DNA of 64,000 nucleotides from Rhabditophanes sp. KR3021 (lineage: Eukaryota > Nematoda > Chromadorea > Rhabditida > Alloionematidae): positions 4,278,001 through 4,342,000 of the forward strand of contig CAUJLY010000004.1 in NCBI GenBank assembly GCA_963281155.1. Reading direction: 5' to 3'. Positions 50,635 through 63,518 of the stretch are shown piece after piece. Every line of letters starts with the position of its first letter. Within the stretch, counting starts at the first letter, position 1. The notes under the pieces are model-generated. The model was not told the origin of the DNA, ran no database searches, and saw only the letters and a program-made list of their open reading frames with translations. A program made the translations under genes and the position numbers.

Positions 50635-51521
50635 CTTGCAATGATATCGAATATGGCAGCGTATTGTTAATTGATATGTTAATTGTATATTTATTTTGTA
50701 TATTAATAAAAAAATTTATTCTAAGAGTTGGTGTAAATATGTTTTAAGATTATTCTATTTATACAACTCCCGTTTAATTAGAGGAAAGGCGAAAAGTTGT
50801 CTTTGTGTAATGATAATTGTAACTATTAATGAGAGGGATGTTTAAGTTTTAAAGACTAAATATCTCTTATAATAATTATTTTTACTCAATAAACAATTGA
50901 TTACGGCAAGATCTTGATTTGCCAAAACCCACACAATCACACGTTAGTGTACAGTGGTCCTATATTTACCTCATCCATTAAATATCTGATTCCTTAGATT
51001 TGATATAGAAACACAGATTTGTGATTAAAATCACCTCGCTAGTAATTGGCACTTATTCGTCCTCAACCATCTTTAATCTCTCTGGACACTCTAATAGCAT
51101 TGCTGCCAGTACAAAGACGTTATTAATTCTGAAAGTTTACACACAGCTGGCTATGATTTGAATCACTGTGCACCCACCCTAAATATCTTAAAAACAACCG
51201 AATTTATTGTGCCAATACTCCTGTGCCTATTAAATCCTGAAATGTTGGTGAGCGATGTATTTATAATAATAAAGTTAAGCGACTCACTCATTTTTGTGTC
51301 TGTTATTGCGAATTCGATCAAGTTAAATATTATTAAGATGCCATTGTTTAATATAGGAGTGAACGAGCTACGAATCACTAAAGTTAACTTATCCTTCATT
51401 CCTTCTTATTATAGTTTCGCTCTTCCTTTATTTAACTTAACATTTAATTAAATTTGTTCCTATTTCTAGTAAATCCTGTGGTTATAAACAATACTCAAAC
51501 CGTTATATTTATTGCGACAAA
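50635..51521. other. Upstream region of the myosin gene
   Basis: 887 bp. Open frames here (51158-51451 plus, 51163-51399 minus) overlap each other on opposite strands, are low in complexity and match nothing; treated as chance. Probably holds the muscle promoter of the myosin gene. CACAATCACACG near 50930-50945 and a CAGCTG at 51143-51148 (an E-box) were noticed. Confidence 0.4.
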
Positions 51522-54500
51522 ATGAATACCGAATTTGAAAGCGATCCCGGATATGAATTTCTCGGCATATCAAAAGAGGAAAGAATTGCCTTATCCTCCA
51601 AGCCTTATGATTCCAAGAAGAATTGCTGGGTAATTGATGCCGAAGAGGGTGAGCAATCATTAAATTAATTAAGATAGACGATATTTATTAAAAATAGAAA
51701 AATATGATTAGTGTTTTAGGAGTTTTTTTGTTTGACGTGTTGCAGCAACTACTACCTTGTTATGTTGCTCCTTATCATAAAAGATTTTCAGCTCATCTGA
51801 CAACTCATCCCTTCTTTCCCTTAATTGCTTTTCTATTTTCAGATTTTTTCGAGACCCTTGACTTTCTTGTTTTAACTACTCTTACAGAAGCTTCTCTTTA
51901 TCAGTTAACGTAGATGGATCAGCATTTAATTTTTCTTTTCCGACTCTAAGATGTTCCACATTTCTAGCTTTCTGTGTCGAAGACAAATTGTCAAACCATT
52001 CTTGATCTGCTTTACTAACTGGAAGACTGTTTTTAATATTGTAGGTAATTGCAGTCCTTTTGCATCTCTTATTCCATTAGATCTTAAATTATGCTTTAAA
52101 ACGATTTCGTGTCTAATAGAGAAGAAACTATGGTGACACAGTCTTTCAGATGGCTTCATTTCATAAGACGCTTTGTAAATAGCTCTTTTTCAATATCATT
52201 CTTTCCTTTGATAAACGCATAAGTATTATAGTAAAATTGCCATCTTCATTCTTATTAACACCGTTTTCAAAGACCAATTTTTTGACAATTCATATAATTA
52301 TTGTAACTATTGTAATAATGAAATACTCAGATTCATTTGTCAATTGCAAATAGCATTATTAATTCATCTTGCTCTTTATTCGTGATGTCTAAAGAAATAA
52401 CAGATTACTTATTTGATTATATATTTTTGATTAGAAGCGCTTATGCCAACAATATTTTGTGTAGGCGTATTGCGTAGGCGAGTGATATATAATCAAATTA
52501 ATGACTTTGTTTATAATTTATTCTAATGGCATAATAAAAAAATAATGCACTAAAGTTCACGGTGAAAAATAAATAAACAAGTAATTTTCAGGTTTCATCG
52601 ATGGAGAAATCACAGAATCCCAAGGTGATAATGTAACCGTAGTTACTAGCAAGGGAAATCAAGTTATCGTCAAAAAAGAAGCCATCCAAGAAAAAAATCC
52701 ACCTAAGTTCTTTGCTGCTGAAGAAATGAGTGATTTAACATTTTTGAATGAAGCTTCAGTTTTGGCCAATTTGAAGGAGCGTTATGCAAAATTGATGATT
52801 TATACCTACTCAGGTCTTTTCTGTGTCGTCATCAATCCTTACAAAAGATTGCCAATTTACACTGAATCTGTAATCAGTGCCTACAGAGGAAAAAGACGTA
52901 ACGAAATGCCACCTCATTTGTTTGCCACTGCTGATGAAGCTTACCGCAACATGATTCAAGGTAAATAAAATAATTATAAAAATTAATACATCCTTTAAAG
53001 ATCGTGAGAATCAATCAATGTTGATTACCGGCGAATCCGGAGCTGGAAAGACAGAGAACACCAAAAAAGTCATTTCATATTTCGCAGGTACATTTTTGCT
53101 TTTATAAATCCGTAACCTATTTTTCAGTCGTTGGCGCGGGGCTTAATGAACCTACCGCAACGGAAACTGGAGAGAAGAAGGTAAGTAAACGATATTAGAT
53201 TGGCCGTGTCCAACAACGTGATCTGCTTTCTAATATTTTCTAATAATTTATCAACTAGCCGAATTACATAATACCTTTCATTATTAGATCCAACAAATTA
53301 AATAACAAAGGCTAATAGTAATCACCTTATTTTTTGATCTTCCCTCCCTTAAAAAATGGCTACCCTTACTTCTCCTTCTAAGTATCCCGATCTTTCTTTG
53401 TAACCACTTATATTACCTTTTTTCTAGATCCTTTCCAAATCAACTATATTTTCACTTTTTTAATTTTGTAACCTTTTTTTATTTTCGCCTCCCCATCTTT
53501 AATGATATGCCCATAGATGTCTGTAAAAGATTGTTTGCATTATATTTTTTGTTGTGACTAAGATAATGTTCCATGATTATGGACAGACATTTTTGTCAAT
53601 AGAATGTAGACCGTCTTAGTGAAATCAGTATTTAGTTTTAATTCATCATATTTCATAAAAATATCAACAAACGATTGAGAGTTATCTTGGACGAATACCA
53701 ATAAGTCGTCAACGTCTTCCAGAGTATCTTCTATGCAATAAAGTTTTAATGCACAAATGAAGTATTTTTGATATTAAACACACTAAATACTATGAGCAAT
53801 TATTTTATGGCATTTCAGATCGGCCTTGAAGAACAAATTGTTCAAACAAATCCAGTTCTAGAAGCCTTCGGAAATGCCAAGACCGTTAGAAATAACAACT
53901 CCTCTCGGTTCGGAAAGTTCATCAGAACACATTTCAACTTTAAAGGAAGATTGGCTGGAGGAGACATCGAACATTATCTTTTGGAGAAATCTCGTGTTGT
54001 TCGTCAAGCCCCTGGAGAAAGATGTTATCATATTTTCTATCAAATCATGTCTGGAGCTATTCCTGGATTGAAAGAAAAACTCCAATTGACGAAAGATATT
54101 CATGGATATTATTTTGTTTCACAAGCTGAAGTTACCATTGATGGAATGGACGATGCCGAAGAAATGCGGTTGACTCAAGAAGCTTTTGAGATCATGAATT
54201 TCGATCCTGAAGAAGTAACAGATCTTTACAAGATTTGTGCGGCTATTATGCATTGCGGAAACATGAAATTCAAGCAAAGACCTCGTGAAGAACAAGCTGA
54301 ACCTGACGGAACCGAAGATGCTCAATCAGCTGGCCACAATTTCGGGGTTTCGGCCGATAACTTCTTGAACGCCATTGTCAAGCCCCGCGTCCGCGTAGGA
54401 GGGGAATGGGTCAATAAGGGCCAGAACCTTGAACAAGTTGCATGGGCAGTAATGGGAATCAGTAAGGCTGTTTACGCTAGAATGTTCAAATGGATCATTA

Positions 54501-57500
54501 ACCGCTGTAACAAGACCCTTGGATCCAGAACTGATATTATGAAAGATCTATTCATTGGAGTACTTGATATTGCTGGATTTGAAATTTTCGATTTCAATTC
54601 TTTCGAACAACTCTGGATCAATTTCGTTAACGAGCGTCTCCAACAATTTTTCAATCATCACATGTTCGTCCTCGAACAAGAGGAATATGCTCGTGAAGGA
54701 ATTGCATGGGAATTCATTGACTTTGGACTTGATCTCCAGGCTTGTATTGAACTTATCGAACGTCCGATGGGTATAATCTCGATGTTGGGTGAGTTAACAG
54801 AATTCAGATATTAGTCGGATTCATACAAATGAATAAAGTAGTCACATCCGACAATTAATAGCACAGTTATGCAACTTTTAGAAAAAGGCATTTTTTTAAA
54901 GAGGCTAAAACACATTTGGTTTAAAGATATTATTAATCATTGGAACGAGATTAGTTCTAGGTCACCATTTTAAGATACAAAAAAGAAGACTAGTTTTAAA
55001 AAAAATTTATTATATTAAGCATAATGTAATTAGATATGATTAAATAGAACTAGATATATACAATTATTGGTGAGAGTTATATGATGGCTGCTTGTACTCC
55101 TTGCCATAGAATTTATATTGGATTATTCCCTTTTTATCATTTTCAAAAACTTCTTTGATAATTGATCCGAGACTGTCAATTTCGGGGTTGCTGATTCTTA
55201 CAAGACTGATGTTATTCTTCTTAAAATAGTGGCTTTTCCTCAAATAATTTTGGATCCTTAGTTTTTAATGAAACACATTTGCAGGTTGCCCTTTTCCATA
55301 GCATAGTGTGCACATATTGACTTCACCACTTTCAACAAATTTACTTGTTCTTGTATGACAATTTGAACTTGTGTGCCGGCCAAGTACATGTTTGAGTGCT
55401 ACATTTAAACATTATAAAAGCATTATCCCCATAAGTCAAAGTATCAACATTAATTCCTTAATTGCTTTTGGAAAAAGAGGATATCTTTAACCAAGTTGCT
55501 GTCAAGGAATTTCAAATAGTTTGTCTATCAGCTTTAGTTACAATTTTTGTGTCATCATATTCATTTGTGAATTTCTTAAGTACTCACTGTTCTCAAAGAT
55601 GTATTCTTCTGCAACATTTGCACGCCTTAATTTAGTTTCATGTTCTAATTTACCAGCTAAAAGATGTTTGTAATAGTCTGTCACCACCTTTTAACAAAAT
55701 ATCATCCTTATATGTAAGATCTTTTACAAATTTGACTCTAGGAACAAACTTTCTAAATCTTTCAATATCATTAGCAACTTTTGTTAACTTTTTAAATACC
55801 GGCTTAACAATAACTTCTTCTTGATTAATAACTTTCTCAACAATAATGTCATCATTAATGGTCTTATTTTCCCCTTCTTCAACCATAGTAACTACATCTT
55901 TCTTAAGCCATCATACAACCACACCCAACATTTGAAATATTTTTTCAAAACTTTATTCTGGAGCATCAGTTGTATTATCTTGGATTTTTCTACTCCCAAA
56001 AAAGTATTTAATCAATTCCAAGAGATAATATACCAAGGCGTTTTTCTTATTACTCAAAAGTGCCTTATTCTTCGAAAGGTAGATAAATATCAAGGGGTAC
56101 AAGGGTGGGAGGCACCACAATGACGACCCTTATATAGGGGAAAAGGAGTGAGATGCATCATCGATATGCGTACTCTGAGCACAAATATCGAAACATTATC
56201 TAAATTATTGAAAAAAATACTTAATCCCCCAAAAGGTGTAATATCAATCACCCAAATATACCTCTAGTCACCCAATATACTAGTTCTAAATGCACCTTAG
56301 ATAACATGACAGCATTTTAAATTTTACGATAATCACTAATCTCTCATTAATTTAATTACATAAATACAAAATAATAATGATTCGCTTTTTCGATGAGGAA
56401 TGTATTGTTCCTAAGGCAACTGATTTGACTTATGCTTCGAAGTTGAGTGACCAACATTTGGGCAAACATCCAAATTTCCAAAAACCCAAGCCTCCAAAGG
56501 GAAAACAAGCCGATGCCCACTTTGCTATCGTTCATTATGCAGGAACCGTCAGATATTCTGCCATAGGATTGCTTGAGAAAAATAAGGATCCATTGAATGA
56601 TACCGCCGTCGCCGTTTTGAAGCACACTGAAGGCAACGCGCTTTTATTGAACTTATGGGAAGATTACGTTACACAAGAAGAAAAAATTGAACTAGACAAA
56701 CAATCGGCCGGAGCCGCCGCCGGTGGAAAGAGAGGAAAATCATCTTCTTTCTTGACCGTTTCCATGATCTACAGAGAATCGTTGAATAACCTGATGAACA
56801 TGCTCTACAAAACTCATCCTCATTTCATTCGTTGTATCATTCCCAATGAAAAGAAACAATGTGGTGTTATAGATTCCGCTCTTGTCCTCAATCAGCTTAC
56901 ATGCAATGGTGTACTTGAAGGAATTAGAATCTGTAGAAAGGGTAAGCAATACAGCGCACATTAGTTGTTACATTTACGTTTTAGGTTTCCCAAATAGACT
57001 TTTGCACGCAGATTTTGTCTTCAGATATAAAATATTAGCAACATCTGTTCCAAAGGATTCGGATGCCAACAAAGTAGCGATCGGTGTGTTAGAAGCTTTG
57101 AAAAAAGAAGGAAATTTGACTCCTGAGGAATACAAGGCTGGTAAGACTAAGATCTTCTTCAAAAGTGGCATCTTGGCCCGTATGGAAGATTTAAGAGATG
57201 CTAAATTATCAGCTATTATGGTTGGATTCCAAGCTCAAATTAGATGGTATCTTGCCCAATGCGAAGTCAAAAGACTCCATCAAATCAAGAAGACCGTTAC
57301 AATTATCCAAGAAAACATCCGTTCATGGTGTACTCTTAGAACTTGGGACTGGTTCAAGCTTTACGGATTGGTGCGTCCTATGATTAAGGGAGATAAGGAA
57401 AAGGAGAAGGAACTTGCTGCTGTGGCCGAATTGACCGAGAAAATAACTGTTTTGCAAGCATCTTTAGCTGTTGAAGAAGCTGCCAGAATTAACTTGGAAT

Positions 57501-60500
57501 TGAAAGTTAATGATATAAGCAAGGAAAGAGATCAAATCGCCGAAAGTCTTGAAAAGGAAAAGGCGCTTTTGGAAGAAGCTGAACAACAAAAGAAGAAACT
57601 CGAGTCAATAAAAGCTGAATTGGATCGCGAGGTTAATAACTTGAATGAGCGCGTTGGTGACATGGAAGCTAAAAATACCGAGCTTCAAAGACAAAAGAAG
57701 AAGTGTGATCAAGATATTGAAGATTTCAAGAAAAATGTCCAAAATCTCGACTTGAATATCAGAAAATTGGAGTCAGAGAAAGCTAGCAAGGACCAAACTA
57801 TTAGGTAATTGGATTCTTTAATTATGTATAGTAAAAACTTTATTTGATTTAGATCTCTTCAAGACGAAATGAATGTACAAGATGAAACTATCGCCAAGTT
57901 GAACAAAGATAAGAGAATCCAAGAGGAGCAAAACAGAAAATTAGCTGATGAAATGACCTTGATGGAAGAAAAGATCATCCACATGGAAAAACTGAGAGAC
58001 AGACTCGAGAATCAATCTAACGAAGTTGAAACTAATTTAGATTATGAAAAGAATCAAAGAAATGCTCTTGAGAAAGCCAGAAGAAAGCTCGAATCCGATC
58101 TTAAGATTGCCCAAGAAACAATCGACGAGCTTTCAATCCAGAAACACGATCTTGAACAAACTTTGAAGAGAAAAGAAACAGATCTTCATGTTGCTTTAGG
58201 CAAGATTCAAGATGAAGCCATTAACGTAGCTAAATTGAATCGCCAAATCCAAGACTTACAAGGGCGCATTCAAGAACTCGTTGATGAATTAGAAAATGAA
58301 CGCTCTAGTCGCAATAAGAGTGAGAGAAACCGCGCACAAATGGTTTGTTAAACGCCCCTTATACCATAGGGCGCAAAAATATGTATTTAAAAAGCAAAGG
58401 AGTAATTATTTAGGACAACGAAGTATTTATTTAAAATATTAAGAAAAAGTATCTAATTGATAGGCAAAATTGAAGACAATACTAAATATTTGTTAATGCA
58501 TATATTACATATTGTGACTTGCACTGTTCATGGAAGTGCATAGCACCCTGTACGGACCATATTTAATATCAGATGCTCTTTGATTATACACCACATTAGT
58601 TAAATTAGGAAACAACTTTGAATTTAAGAGATACGTTTCGATATTTAGTGCATCAGCGAAGATTTTGACCCTTCTTGTGACAGAAGTAGCTTCGTCATTC
58701 AACCCACATATGCTAGAATAAGTTCTTTTACTGTGAAATCAAAAATGTAAATGCCATAGTTTCTATAGGTCGTTTATTGGAATCTAAATTTTGATAAAAA
58801 CTTAAGACAAAGAACCAAACTTGCAACATGTACCCTTTAAATGGACAGTAGAGTTACATATTAGAAATTTAAAAAATTAACCTTGTTCATTATCCATCTA
58901 ATGTACTTTTCTATTTAGCAACAAGAATTAGAAGCCCTTTCTGAAAAACTCGAAGCCGCCGGTATGTCACCAATACATTATTTCTTTATTTTTATCACTT
59001 TGGAATTCACTATTTAAATTTTTACTCTTTCAGGTGGAATGTCAGCTGCTCAGTTTGAAATGAACAGAAGACGTGAAGCTGAACTTACTAGACTAAAGAG
59101 AGATATTGAAACATTGTCAGTTAACCATGAAAACCAATTAGCTGCCATGAAAAAGAGAAACAGTGATTCGGTTGCCGAATTAGCTGATCAACTCGAGAAC
59201 ATGTGCAAACTTAAGGTTAGAACTGAGGGAGAGAAAAACAAACTTCAACGTGACCTCGATGAAGCAAATTATAATGTTGATTCTACCAATAGAGCCAAGA
59301 TTGAAATGGAAAAACAATACAAAACTATGGAGGTTCAATACAGTGAAATTTGTAGCAAGGCTGAAGAGCAAAGTCGTCAAATTAATGATTATGCAAATGT
59401 CAAGGCAAGACTAATTAACGAAAACAACGAACTCACTATCACAGTTGGTGATCTTGAGAACCAACTTGGAAACACCCATAGGCTTAAGGCCCAATTGTTT
59501 GCTAACCTTGATGAAGTCAAGCATAGCCTTGAAGACGAAACTCGTGAAAAACATAACTTGGCTGCTCAATTTAAGGGGGCTGTTCATGAAAATGATAACT
59601 TACGGCATACCATCGAAGAAGAAAGAGCCGCTAAGAATGAGTGCATGAGAATCATTTCCAAACTGTACGTTCTTTCCTTCTACATAAAATGAAACATTCA
59701 TATTTGATACAAATATGATAGGTTTTCATTATTTAAGAAATATTTTTCCAACTTCTTATAATTTATATTTTTAGTAATGCCGAAATTCAACAATGGAAAG
59801 CAAAGTGTGAAAACGATGCATTGAATAAGGCTGAAGAAATTGAGGAAGCCAAGGTTAGTTTTTTACTATAATTTTTCGAATATGAAGTTTCTCTATTATT
59901 TACGGAGTTATGTTTTGTAAATGAAAATAATACAACGTCCTATTTCAGAGAACATTGCAAGAGAAAGTAAACGAACTTAATGAATTCAATGAAACTATGG
60001 TTCTTAAGGTCTCCAATTTAGAAAAAATCAGAGCAAAGTTGATGCAAGACTTGGAAGACGCCCAATTAGATGTAGAAAAAGCTACGCAATATGCCGCTGC
60101 CCTAGAATCTAAGCAGAGAAGTTTCGATCGCATTATCGAAGAATGGAGAAAGAGATGCGACGATCTAGGAGCCGAGTTATTATCTGCTCAAAATGCAAAC
60201 CGTACTTTGTCTTCCGATTTGTTCAAGGTAAAATCATCCCTTGATGAAGCTGAGGAACAATTAGAATCTTACAAACGCGAAAACAAAAATATGTCATTGG
60301 AAATCAAGGATTTGTTGGATCAATCTCTTGAGTCGAATCGCACTATTAGTGAATTACAAAAACTTCTTAGAAAAGTAGAAACAGAAAAGGAAGATTTACT
60401 AGTCGAGGTATGCCAATACATGTGAATAAGAAACATAATAAAATATTTTTAGTTGACCAATGCCGAAAGCGCACTTGAAGCCGAAGAAGCTAAAGTTTTG

Positions 60501-61957
60501 AGAGCACAAATTGAATGCAGTCAAATCAGAGCTGAAATTGAAAAGAGACTTCAGGAGAAGGAAGCCGAATTTGAACAAACCCGTCGTAATCACCAAAAGG
60601 TTATGGAAAGCATGCAAGCATCTCTTGAGGCTGAGCAAAAGGTCAAAGAAGAGGCACTTCGTATCAAGAAAAAACTCGAATCTGACATCAATGAACTTGA
60701 AATCGCCTTAGATCACGCACAAAGGGCTTACGGTGACGCACAAATTGTTATCAAACAATATCAAACTCAAATTTCCGAATTACAATTCCAAGTTGAGGAG
60801 GAGCAAAGAATCAGAGAAGATATTCAAGGTAAGTAATATAAAATACCAGGGTTTCCCATCTGATACTTAGGAGTTTTAATAAAATTGCCCAAACAGATTA
60901 TTAGAGTCAGTATCAGAAAAAGGGGATCCATGGTAAAATACACTTCATTAAAGTGTAAATTTTTATGAAATGTGTGACCAATATTTTATTATTTCAGACC
61001 AATTAAATGTTAGTGAGAAGAAGGTCTTAACTCTAACTTCCGAAAAGGATGAACTCGTCAGACTTGCTGATGCTTCAGAAAGAGCCCGTAGAAATGCCGA
61101 ACACGAAAACCTTGAGTTGAGAGAATGTGTTAATGATCTGAACAATCAATTGTGCTCCCAACTTGCCATTAGAAAGAAGATTGAAGGAGACTTCATTGCC
61201 CTTCAAACTGAGTATGATGAAGCCGTTGTTGAATTGAGAAACTCAGAAGAAAATTTGAAAAAAGCTAGTGCCGATTGCGCAAAAATTGCCGAAGAACTCC
61301 GTCAAGAACAAGAACATTCCAGTCATATCGAAAGAATGCGTAAGGCATTGGAACAACAGATCAGAGAAATGCAAGTACGTCTCGATGAAGCCGAACAAGC
61401 TGCACTCAGAGGTGGAAGAAAGATTATTGCCAGTCTTGAATCAAGAATAAACTCCCTTGAGCAAGAAATTGACCTCGAATGCAAGCGTCACCAAGACACA
61501 AATAAAATTCTTGCTAAATCAGAACGTAGACTAAAAGAAGCCGAGTTCCAAATTGGAGAAGATCGCAAGACCAGTGATCGATTGACTGATATGGTTGATA
61601 AACTTCAATGTAAATTGAAGCTATTCAAAAGACAAGTAGATGACGCAGAGGAATTAGCAGCTACAAACTTGAGTAAATATAAGGTGAGTAATAATTACAA
61701 TTCGCATTTCTAATTGTTTTTAGCAATTACAAGCGTCTGTTGAAATGGCCGAAGAAAGGGCGGAAGTCGCTGAGAATTGCCTTAGTAAACTTCGCCTGAG
61801 ATCTCGTTCCAGTGCCCAGATCATGCCACGTATGGAGCTTGGTATTGCCATGAGTGCTTCTCATTTGGCAATTCCTCATTCCATGAGTTTTATGGATACT
61901 ACTCAACTGGAAAAAAGTCTTGGACCAGCAAGAAGTGAAAGTCAAGCCAATTTCTAA
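51522..61957 (+). CDS. Muscle-type myosin heavy chain (class II)
   Basis: Fifteen exons: 51522-51648, 52592-52960, 53001-53087, 53128-53180, 53819-54788, 56393-56941, 56985-57804, 57853-58342, 58919-58961, 59034-59664, 59775-59853, 59949-60407, 60453-60828, 60998-61683, 61724-61957. They total 1990 residues in one frame, close to the class II size. Motor: SH3-like start, P-loop [13 protein letters not shown], switch [11 protein letters not shown], switch [18 protein letters not shown], actin loop [17 protein letters not shown] helix [32 protein letters not shown], one clear IQ motif. Then a long heptad coiled coil and a short non-helical tail ([13 protein letters not shown]). It forms thick filaments in muscle. 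Introns 1, 4, 5 and 8 are long and carry antisense coding-like sequence; intron 5 lacks an in-frame AG acceptor. Confidence 0.95.
51700..52190 (-). other. Antisense coding-like relic in myosin intron 1
   Basis: Minus-strand blocks read [20 protein letters not shown], then [20 protein letters not shown] and [10 protein letters not shown], a stop, and [20 protein letters not shown] followed by [17 protein letters not shown]. The EWFDNL segment recalls HEWFEIL and KEWFNLL of the eIF4A and SYF2 intron relics. Antisense to the myosin gene. The charged block near the 5' side of the intron reads convincingly as former protein. Confidence 0.45.
53560..53790 (-). other. Antisense coding-like relic in myosin intron 4
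   Basis: A minus-strand open stretch reads [40 protein letters not shown] and [20 protein letters not shown] before a stop. It reads like a globular protein fragment and is antisense to the gene. No shared motif with the ILINALR family was identified. Confidence 0.38.
55080..55890 (-). other. Antisense coding-like relic in myosin intron 5
   Basis: Starts with an ATG at 55886 ([20 protein letters not shown]) and runs through [20 protein letters not shown], then by frame change to [20 protein letters not shown], a region with paired cysteines ([16 protein letters not shown] and [12 protein letters not shown]), and [20 protein letters not shown] with [12 protein letters not shown]. The CxxC...CxxC arrangement suggests a zinc-binding part. 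Antisense to myosin. It does not show ILINALR and may be a second element type. Confidence 0.45.
58510..58735 (-). other. Antisense coding-like relic in myosin intron 8
   Basis: An unbroken minus-strand stretch reads [40 protein letters not shown] and [20 protein letters not shown], ending [15 protein letters not shown] and a stop. It is antisense to myosin and has the look of real coding sequence. No family recognised. Confidence 0.38.
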
Positions 61958-62222
61958 TTATCAACTTTCCAATTATATAACAATATTCGTTTTATACCAC
62001 ATTAATATCTACCAAATTTTGATAACTTTTAAAACATTAACACGGAAGTTTATATTCATAATAAAATGTTATTTAATCTTGCTTTAATAATTATCAATAG
62101 CTACAATTGCATACTTTTAATATCCTTTAAAACTAGTAAGAAATTTTATATATTCACAAAAAAAATATGTAATAGAGTAAAACATGTTTTTCTAAGGTAC
62201 ATACAAATTTTATCTACAATCC

Positions 62223-63332
62223 TCAAACTTCCTCCCGCTTCGAATCCTGGGTTATTTTTACAAAGAATCTCTGCTCATTTAAAACTTTGTCTTCTTCATC
62301 CATTTCATTTTTGTCAACATAATAACGGCAAGCAACTTCAGCTAATTCGTTTGTGGGAAGTCCAGTAAGTTTGACAACAACATATGGTTTTTGGATTTGA
62401 GTTCCATTTTTTGAATACTTGAATGGGCAATAATCAAAGTCATTTGTTTTGTCTTCATCCAGTACATTTGTTGAACTACATCCTCGTTTTTCAAATACAA
62501 ATTCAATGAATCCAGGTAGAAATAAGTCGACATTTTGCAGAAACTGTGCATGACGTGTTGCATCTATTGAAGGTATCTAATAGATCATCATCATACTGAA
62601 CAGTATTACAATTTGTGTAATCTGACTACGAGTTCCATATAGATTGTTGTAGATAGCTACCAAGTTACAAACGTGGATCATGGGAAGTGCACGATAGAGT
62701 ATGTTTACATGCTTTCCCCTGAAATGCCGAATTGATTAGCCAACTTTTGGTAGAAAGATGTTTGCAGTCAAAGAAGTTACTACTACTGGTTTTCAATTAT
62801 ATTTTTTGTCTATCTTATATATTTTGCCCCAATAAACGTACCCGCATAACCTGGAATTAAACTCATCCCTGGTAATCCAAGAAAAGATCCTTGCCCACTG
62901 AGATAGGGTTTATCCGTTGAATTACGCATGAAAATGAACATCATTGAAAAGAACAAAGCTGCATAGATGGCATACAAAACTCCATAGAAAACAAGGCATT
63001 TCGCTATATACCCAGCAGTAAGTCTTTTTTTTTACCACACTCCTTACGATCTTGTTCCTGTCTTCTTTTTTAAGAGGAACATTTGAGCGGCATTTTGGTT
63101 CGAAGACAATGTCGTCGTAAATTTCATTAGCATTAGTTTGAATACCAGACAAGTGCGATATTTTTGGATTAGTAGTTGATTCGATTGGGTTAGATTCAAA
63201 ATTGACTGGCTTTTGAGAATGTACAACCTTGTGCCAAGTATCATCTAGGGTTGTCTTAGGAACCATAGTCTGAATGGATTGCTCTTTCCTAGTCTCCGCT
63301 GCAGATGGGTTATTGTTAGTAGAGTCTGACAT
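62223..63332 (-). CDS. Na,K-ATPase beta-subunit-like protein, frame-disrupted
   Basis: Exon 1 (63332-62842) encodes a cytoplasmic N-terminus (TTLDDTWHKVVHSQKPVNFE) and then, only after a one-base frame change in a run of nine A at about 63023-63031, a membrane helix (LVFYGVLYAIYAALFFSMMF) and STDKPYLSGQGSFLGLPGMS. A distal exon starting near 62576 reads FLPGFIEFVFEKRGC, NDFDYCPFKYSKNGT, KPYVVVKLTGLPTNELAEVA and a conserved Cys in CRYY, ending REEV at 62223. This topology and the C-terminal fold are those of the beta subunit, which is needed for pump assembly. The middle of the ectodomain is not found. Either a damaged copy, or an assembly error plus unrecognised exons. Confidence 0.55.
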
Positions 63333-63518
63333 TTCTTGAAATAGCTTTGATAAGTCAAATGCTCGAGTTTCAAAAATTTACTTTTATATATCAAGAAAAT
63401 TTGAATACAATTTTATTATATTCAAAAAAAACTATTGCCGATTAAAATTATCATTTATTTTAAGTAAAACGAAAAAGATTTAAATAAAAACTCACGATTA
63501 AAATAAGCAAAAATACCA

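Noticed and set aside
51158..51451. Open frames on both strands upstream of myosin
   Set aside because: Mutually overlapping, low complexity, no splice context and no similarity to anything known.
59180..59380. Minus-strand open frames across the myosin rod exons
   Set aside because: They are shadows of the coiled-coil coding sequence, whose codon bias leaves the opposite strand open.
62230..62250. A tRNA B-box (TTCGAATCC)
   Set aside because: It lies within the coding sequence of the beta-subunit-like gene and no matching A-box or cloverleaf is present.
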